Of a stretch of DNA of 64,000 nucleotides, positions 59,596 to 64,000 are shown piece by piece; position 1 is the stretch's first letter, and the number at the start of each line of letters is the position of its first letter. Position numbers and translations under genes: made by a program. The notes below the pieces were generated by a model. That model made no database searches. It was given only the letters and a program-made list of their open reading frames with translations, and was not told the DNA's origin. This stretch comes from Tritrichomonas musculus (lineage: Eukaryota > Parabasalia > Tritrichomonadida > Tritrichomonadidae): assembly GCA_039105265.1 (NCBI GenBank), contig JAPFFF010000001.1:1798001-1862000 (forward strand). The letters run 5' to 3'.

Positions 59596-61308
59596 TCATT
59601 TTTGTAGCTCATCTAGAACTTTTGTAAAAGTATCAAAGTCATCATCTTTATATCCTTGTATATATGATGCATAATATTCAAACTTATCCAATACATTATC
59701 TCTTGTGATATCTTTATTTTTCTCCAGATAATGTTTTAATACAATTTTCATACTCTTTATAGAATGATTTATGATACAATATTCGAAAATTTGGAAGCAT
59801 TTATCGTCAACAAGGTGAGGGTAACGATTAATTAAATACTCAGTTGCATAACTATGTCCTTTTATCATACTGAATTGAAAACCAGTAAGTTTATATGTCT
59901 TCTCTGACCAATCAATTTCAAATTTTGTATGATTGCAAAGCATTTTGATTATTTTCATATTTATTTGGCCAGCACAAGCAAACTGGAAAGCATTGAAATT
60001 TGCACCACCTTTACTATTGATGTCAATTGAAGGATTACTTAAAATGATTTCAATTGCTCGTGCGTTCTGCATCTTAACGGCTTTGACAAGAAGAGGCTGC
60101 TTGTCTTCTGGTGAGAAAGAGCAAAAGTTGATGTCAATTCCTGGCAACTTCAAAAACGGGTTTAGAAAGAAGCACGAAAAATCGAAGAATGTATTTAAAA
60201 TAATGGCATACAATGAATCCTTTACAAAACTTTGATCTTTCCTGAAGAAAGGAAGAAGATATTCCTTGAAAAAGTGGAAATTGAATGATGAAAATGTATT
60301 TCGAATGATGATGTTTAAATCACCATTGTTTTGTTCGTTTTCGAAAATGTTTAATTTTCCATTTTCAAGTGTGTATTCAAGCACGTCATGATTCCATGTT
60401 GAAATTGAGCAAAAAAACGATTCTTTGAAGAAATCAGTTCTTTTTCTCGATTCGATGATGTGAATAACGTCATTGTTTCTCTTGACAATTGCATTGAAAA
60501 TTGTTCGATCAGTGAGTTTGACGTCATTCATGACCAAATACTTAACGATTTTGATTGAATTGAATTCAATTGCATATTCAATCAATGAAACTTCCTTCGA
60601 ATCTCGAATGTGGTTCTCAATAAGTGACTCACAAATTGTCGAATCAATCGAAATGTTCGAGCCAGAAAGAATTCTTTGGAACGAATCAATGTCGTCTGTT
60701 TTTATTGCCAGTCGAAGTTGATTCTTTTCAATCTCAAGATATGAAGGATCGTGATAATCGCATGAATTTCGGAGCCAGTTAAAATATTTCTTCCTTAATT
60801 CTTTGAAATTGTTGATGTATTGTTCTGAAAAAGTTGTCTGAAGAATCGGTTTGAAATCACTCTCAAAAGTTTCTGGCTCTTTCTCAATGATTTCTGGAAA
60901 AAAGTATTCTCTTGCGGCAAAATGATTCTTTATTCTGCAGTATCCGATTATTTCTTCAATTGAGATGAGATTTTCCTCATAAAACCAAAGTTTCAGGTAG
61001 AAGAGGCCGCTTGAGATGTTCCAGAAAAATGTAGATTCATCTGATAAGTAAAGTTTGATTTGTTTCATGATTTTTTCTAATAATTTAATTGTATTACCTT
61101 TGATATTATGAATGTTATTGCGTGAATAATAAATAAAAAGTTGACATATCGTCATTAAATCATATTTTTGATTTAGATAATTTGGTGGAATACGTTTTAT
61201 TAAATTATCAAGCTCTTCTTCACTTGAGTTTGGTGCTAAATCTAGTAAATTGCTTTGTATTTGAATAAATTGATCAATTTTCTCTGTATCATAAAAAAGA
61301 TCTTCCAT
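59596..61308 (-). CDS. DUF3447-type ankyrin-repeat protein
   Basis: 570 residues, intact, ending in TGA. Residues 1-200 match the helical N-terminal region typical of trichomonad ankyrin proteins (an ISSGLFYLKLWFYEENLISI block and a FFPEIIEKEPETF stretch). From about residue 195, degenerate ankyrin and DUF3447-like repeats follow (LRLAIKTDDIDSFQRILSGS; SLIEYAIEFNSIKIVKYLVM; PLLVKAVKMQNARAIEIILS with PSIDINSKGG). These solenoids mediate protein contacts; no catalytic domain is present. The ATG lies directly at the edge of a MITE: the T of the start codon region is part of the TA target duplication. The original upstream region is therefore displaced by about 113 bases. Confidence 0.85.
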   Translation of the reverse strand: MEDLFYDTEKIDQFIQIQSNLLDLAPNSSEEELDNLIKRIPPNYLNQKYDLMTICQLFIYYSRNNIHNIKGNTIKLLEKIMKQIKLYLSDESTFFWNISSGLFYLKLWFYEENLISIEEIIGYCRIKNHFAAREYFFPEIIEKEPETFESDFKPILQTTFSEQYINNFKELRKKYFNWLRNSCDYHDPSYLEIEKNQLRLAIKTDDIDSFQRILSGSNISIDSTICESLIENHIRDSKEVSLIEYAIEFNSIKIVKYLVMNDVKLTDRTIFNAIVKRNNDVIHIIESRKRTDFFKESFFCSISTWNHDVLEYTLENGKLNIFENEQNNGDLNIIIRNTFSSFNFHFFKEYLLPFFRKDQSFVKDSLYAIILNTFFDFSCFFLNPFLKLPGIDINFCSFSPEDKQPLLVKAVKMQNARAIEIILSNPSIDINSKGGANFNAFQFACAGQINMKIIKMLCNHTKFEIDWSEKTYKLTGFQFSMIKGHSYATEYLINRYPHLVDDKCFQIFEYCIINHSIKSMKIVLKHYLEKNKDITRDNVLDKFEYYASYIQGYKDDDFDTFTKVLDELQK

Positions 61309-61309
61309 A

Positions 61310-61422
61310 AACTGGTACGCAAATTTTCGTACTATTCAATTTCATTGAATTTAAAAAATAATCAATTCAATATTTGAAAAAGTCATTCAAATTTGAATAG
61401 TACGAGAATTTGCGTACCAGTT
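61310..61422. mobile_element. MITE with near-perfect 30-bp terminal inverted repeats
   Basis: A 113-bp element. Left TIR 61310-61339 begins AACTGGTACGCAAATTTTCG. Right TIR 61393-61422 is its complement with a single mismatch. TA duplications lie at 61308-61309 and 61423-61424, as for Tc1/mariner-type elements. It is non-coding. It shares the AACTG terminus and TA flanks with the element at 20941-21085, but its interior differs. The near identity of its arms suggests a young insertion. Confidence 0.85.
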
Positions 61423-61424
61423 TA

Positions 61425-62009
61425 TTATAAAAATTTTCGAATATAACTTTTTCTGAAGAATAAAAAAGAAAATAAAAATAGTTTTTTACTAGAAAATTCT
61501 TAAGTATTTCACGTGAATTTTACATTAAATGAAATTAAAATATTAACAATTTACACAAAAAAAAAAGTTTGAGTTTCAAAATCATTTTGATGAATAAAAA
61601 TGTATATACGAATGTAATGATATCATTAAAGATTAATAATTTATGATTATCATGTAATTGTTCTTTCCATAAAAACTATGCAAAAAATGGAATCCAATTC
61701 ACAATTATATAATATCAACAAAAGATGATAAACAGAGTAAATAAATAATATTAAAAGTGATATGATGAATTTTATTATTTTCAAAACTTTTAAAATATAC
61801 TCCTAAGAAAACTTAATAATTTTAAAATCCATGATGATCAAAATCAGTAAAATAAACCATATGATAATATTAAAAGATTATACTATTATTTGATGTGTTT
61901 CGACAAGAAATTTAAAAGCTAATTTGCGTAGATTTATAATATAACATAATAAAACTTATTTTTTTGAAAATTATAATTTCCCATTAACAAAAATTTGAAT
62001 AAAATGTAA
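61425..62009. other. AT-rich spacer
   Basis: About 585 bases between the MITE and the tRNA-Arg gene. It holds the displaced upstream region of the ankyrin gene; otherwise nothing is visible. Confidence 0.55.
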
Positions 62010-62082
62010 GTGCTACTGGCCCAATGGATAAGGCGCCTGCCTTCGGAGCAGGAGATTTCATGTTCGAGTCCTGAGTGGCACG
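62010..62082 (+). tRNA. tRNA-Arg (TCG)
   Basis: The cloverleaf starts GTGCTAC and closes with GTGGCAC (one G-U pair), discriminator G. The D arm is GGCC...GGCG-like, the anticodon stem is CCTGC/GCAGG with loop CTTCGGA (anticodon TCG), and the T arm contains TTCGAGT. There is no intron. A run of eight T's follows as the Pol III terminator. Confidence 0.92.
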
Positions 62083-63107
62083 TTTTTTTTAAATTATATC
62101 TCTAATCTGTTTGTAATGTTATGATTAGACTTAGCAACTTTTTCAAATAGCCTTCAATATTTGAGTCGAACAAATGTATTTTTGAGATGGACAATCATGA
62201 AATTTTGAGATAGATCGATTAGAGTTACTTCGAGTGCTCACATGATTAATACCCTTTTCCCACTTAATTTGGCACAAAACTTTTTGATAACCCTTTCAAT
62301 TTACCTAAAGAGACCGTTTAATGTATTCAATACTCTATATAGGTGAACGTTTATTTTTTTTCATTTTTTTATAATGGGGCTACCATTTACGATGATTTTA
62401 TAATTACGCTTTAGGATCAATATATATCTCTGAGGATACCTTTAAGAATTGTTGTACAAAACTACGGCCGATTTCAAGATACCAAAATTTCACAATTTTC
62501 AATAATTTCAGTAACCCTTTATCAATTTATCGTGTAACTTCCACAATATATTAAGAATTGGAAATGTAACATATATGCATACTTTTGATTATTTTCGTCA
62601 TAAAATCTGAATTTCTTCCTCAAATATAATTCAAGAGAAAACAAAATTTTATCCCAATTTCAATAAATTAAGTTTTTTATAGCATATAAAATGCGACATC
62701 AGAAGTAATAATGGAAAAATGCAAAATAGATTTTAATGAATATGCAATAAATTCGATTTTACCAACTATTTACTTGTTGTTTTCAACTTATACTCACAAA
62801 TAATGTTTTATACATTAATGCGATATTCTTTATATATATAATAAAATACTGTTGATTTTTAAGAATCTACATTAAATATTATATTTTCCACTTTTTAAAA
62901 CTACGCATTATAAACGATTATATATGCAAAATGCATGATTACCAATCGATTTGCATGAGAAATGTATTACATAAGCAATAATTAAAATACTTGATTACCA
63001 ATCGATTATCATATTGAAATTAAAATCTATGATTATTTAATGTAACAGATGAGATATAATTAAGTATAATATATTTTTATTAACTAAGCTGTATAAAATA
63101 ATTAATA
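62083..63107. other. AT-rich spacer
   Basis: About 1 kb without a supportable gene. The 16-base word TGATTACCAATCGATT occurs twice (near 62936 and 62992). Nothing else stands out. Confidence 0.55.
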
Positions 63108-64000
63108 ATGAATAAATATTTGGTAAAATCGAACTTACGGTTTGGAGATAAGAATGAGGCTGGAGGTGAGTATGAGGCTGGAGGTGAGAATGAGGCTGGA
63201 GGTGAGTATGAGGCTGGAGGTGAGAATGAGGCTGGAGGTGAGAATAAGGCTGGAGGTGAGAATGAGGCTGGAGGTGAGAATGAGGCTGGAGTTGAGAATG
63301 AGGCTGGAGGTGAGTATGAGGCTGGAGGTGAGTATGAGGCTGGAGGTGAGAATGAGGCTGGAGGTGAGAATGAGGCTGGAGGTGAGAATGAGGCTGGAGG
63401 TGAGAATGAGGCTGGAGGTGAGTATGAGGCTGGAGGTGAGAATGAGGCTGGAGGTGAGAATGAGGCTGGAGGTGAGTATGAGGCTGGAGGTGAGTATGAG
63501 GCTGGAGGTGAGTATGAGGCTGGAGGTGAGTATGAGGCTGGAGGTGAGAATGAGGCTGGAGTTGAGAATGAGGCTGGAGGTGAGAATGAGGCTGGAGTTG
63601 AGAATGAGGCTGGAGGTGAGTATGAGGCTGGAGGTGAGTATGAGGCTGGAGGTGAGTATGAGGCTGGAGGTGAGAATGAGGCTGGAGGTGAGAATGAGGC
63701 TGGAGGTGAGTATGAGGCTGGAGTTGAGAATGAGGCTGGAGGTGAGTATGAGGCTGGAGGTGAGTATGAGGCTGGAGGTGAGTATGAGGCTGGAGGTGAG
63801 AATGAGGCTGGAGGTGAGTATGAGGCTGGAGGTGAGAATGAGGCTGGAGGTGAGAATGAGGCTGGAGGTGAGTATGAGGCTGGAGGTGAGAATGAGGCTG
63901 GAGGTGAGAATGAGGCTGGAGGTGAGTATGAGGCTGGAGGTGAGAATGAGGCTGGAGTTGAGTATGAGGCTGGAGGTGAGTATGAGGCTGGAGGTGAGAA
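63108..64000 (+). CDS. Possible repeat protein with NEAGGE hexapeptides, runs off the window
   Basis: An ATG at 63108 opens a frame, MNKYLVKSNLRFGDK, followed by about 47 hexapeptides [N/Y]EAG[G/V]E with no stop to the window end. This is coding-compatible, but the array is also open in a second plus-strand frame (repeats of MRLEV plus R or S) and in minus-strand frames (SPPAS plus F or Y; LTSSLI), so being open is weak evidence. No clear initiator precedes the ATG. A minus-strand gene entering from the right with Ser/Pro-rich repeats is an alternative; that frame would end at a TAA near 63080. Confidence 0.35.
   Translation, partial: MNKYLVKSNLRFGDKNEAGGEYEAGGENEAGGEYEAGGENEAGGENKAGGENEAGGENEAGVENEAGGEYEAGGEYEAGGENEAGGENEAGGENEAGGENEAGGEYEAGGENEAGGENEAGGEYEAGGEYEAGGEYEAGGEYEAGGENEAGVENEAGGENEAGVENEAGGEYEAGGEYEAGGEYEAGGENEAGGENEAGGEYEAGVENEAGGEYEAGGEYEAGGEYEAGGENEAGGEYEAGGENEAGGENEAGGEYEAGGENEAGGENEAGGEYEAGGENEAGVEYEAGGEYEAGGE
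63153..64000. repeat. 18-bp GC-rich minisatellite, about 47 copies, open at the right edge
   Basis: Perfectly phased 18-bp units AATGAGGCTGGAGGTGAG with a small set of variants (TATGAG for AATGAG; GGAGTTGAG for GGAGGTGAG; one AATAAG). Units are otherwise identical, which indicates recent homogenisation. One strand is rich in GG pairs (GGCTGGAGG), so two-layer G-quadruplexes are conceivable. The GC content is far above that of the flanking DNA. Confidence 0.95.

Noticed and set aside
1-64000. Retrovirus-like, Polinton-like or other capsid-bearing element
   Set aside because: I saw no polymerase, integrase, protease or capsid-like reading and no long terminal repeats; the only mobile elements supported are two small MITEs.

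Overview
This is AT-rich eukaryotic DNA that most resembles a parabasalid (trichomonad) protist, with Tritrichomonas the best guess. Reasons: compact genes with no introns that I could demonstrate; very short 5' leaders with TCA-Y-(T/A)-type initiators just upstream of several ATGs; gene families typical of trichomonads (BTB/BACK and discoidin-like proteins, DUF3447-type ankyrin proteins, Sel1-repeat kinases, RING/UBR zinc proteins); several enzymes of bacterial type; and scattered single tRNA genes. TAA and TGA are both used as stops. The species is inferred, not proven.

Layout. 1-4 kb: a large coiled-coil protein whose reading frame stays open upstream of its first ATG. 4.6-7.3 kb: a GH78 alpha-L-rhamnosidase interrupted by one in-frame TGA. 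7.6-16.9 kb: two large divergent genes, one a SecA-like ATPase joined to membrane segments and a catalytically altered kinase, the other an unrecognised 996-residue acidic protein. 18.4-20.8 kb: an intact, conspicuously GC-rich GH3 glycosidase that looks like a recent bacterial transfer. 20.9-24 kb: a foldback MITE, a decayed DENN-like gene and a RING plus five UBR-box-like zinc repeats protein. 24.2-34.6 kb: a Sel1-repeat kinase followed by two nearly identical pseudokinase-Sel1 genes in a recent tandem duplication, each preceded by a 93-bp minisatellite (6 versus 14 copies). 34.6-36.4 kb: a graveyard of kinase, Sel1 and discoidin-like fragments.

36.7-45.1 kb: a DUF362 protein, tRNA-Met, a broken GT17 glycosyltransferase, a tail-anchored coiled-coil protein, a BTB/BACK protein, a decayed surface-protein tail and a canonical Ser/Thr kinase with an unusual repeated LLR(S/L)S tail. 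45.1-47.5 kb is empty AT-rich DNA. 47.5-50.2 kb: a nucleoside deoxyribosyltransferase and a beta-amylase. 50.9-55.8 kb: tRNA-His, a broken kinase, a small unknown gene flanked by direct repeats, and dispersed repeats. 55.8-61.3 kb: a BTB-discoidin protein, an ankyrin/coiled-coil locus whose repeats are separated by stop-bearing spacers, and a DUF3447-ankyrin gene with a MITE inserted exactly at its start codon. 62-64 kb: tRNA-Arg(TCG) and a GC-rich 18-bp minisatellite that is open as a hexapeptide repeat and runs off the window.

Functionally, the carbohydrate genes (rhamnosidase, GH3, beta-amylase), the deoxyribosyltransferase and the DUF362 gene fit a host-associated microbe that scavenges sugars and nucleosides. 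The kinase, Sel1, BTB, ankyrin and UBR genes are lineage-expanded signalling and protein-turnover families, several caught in duplication or decay.
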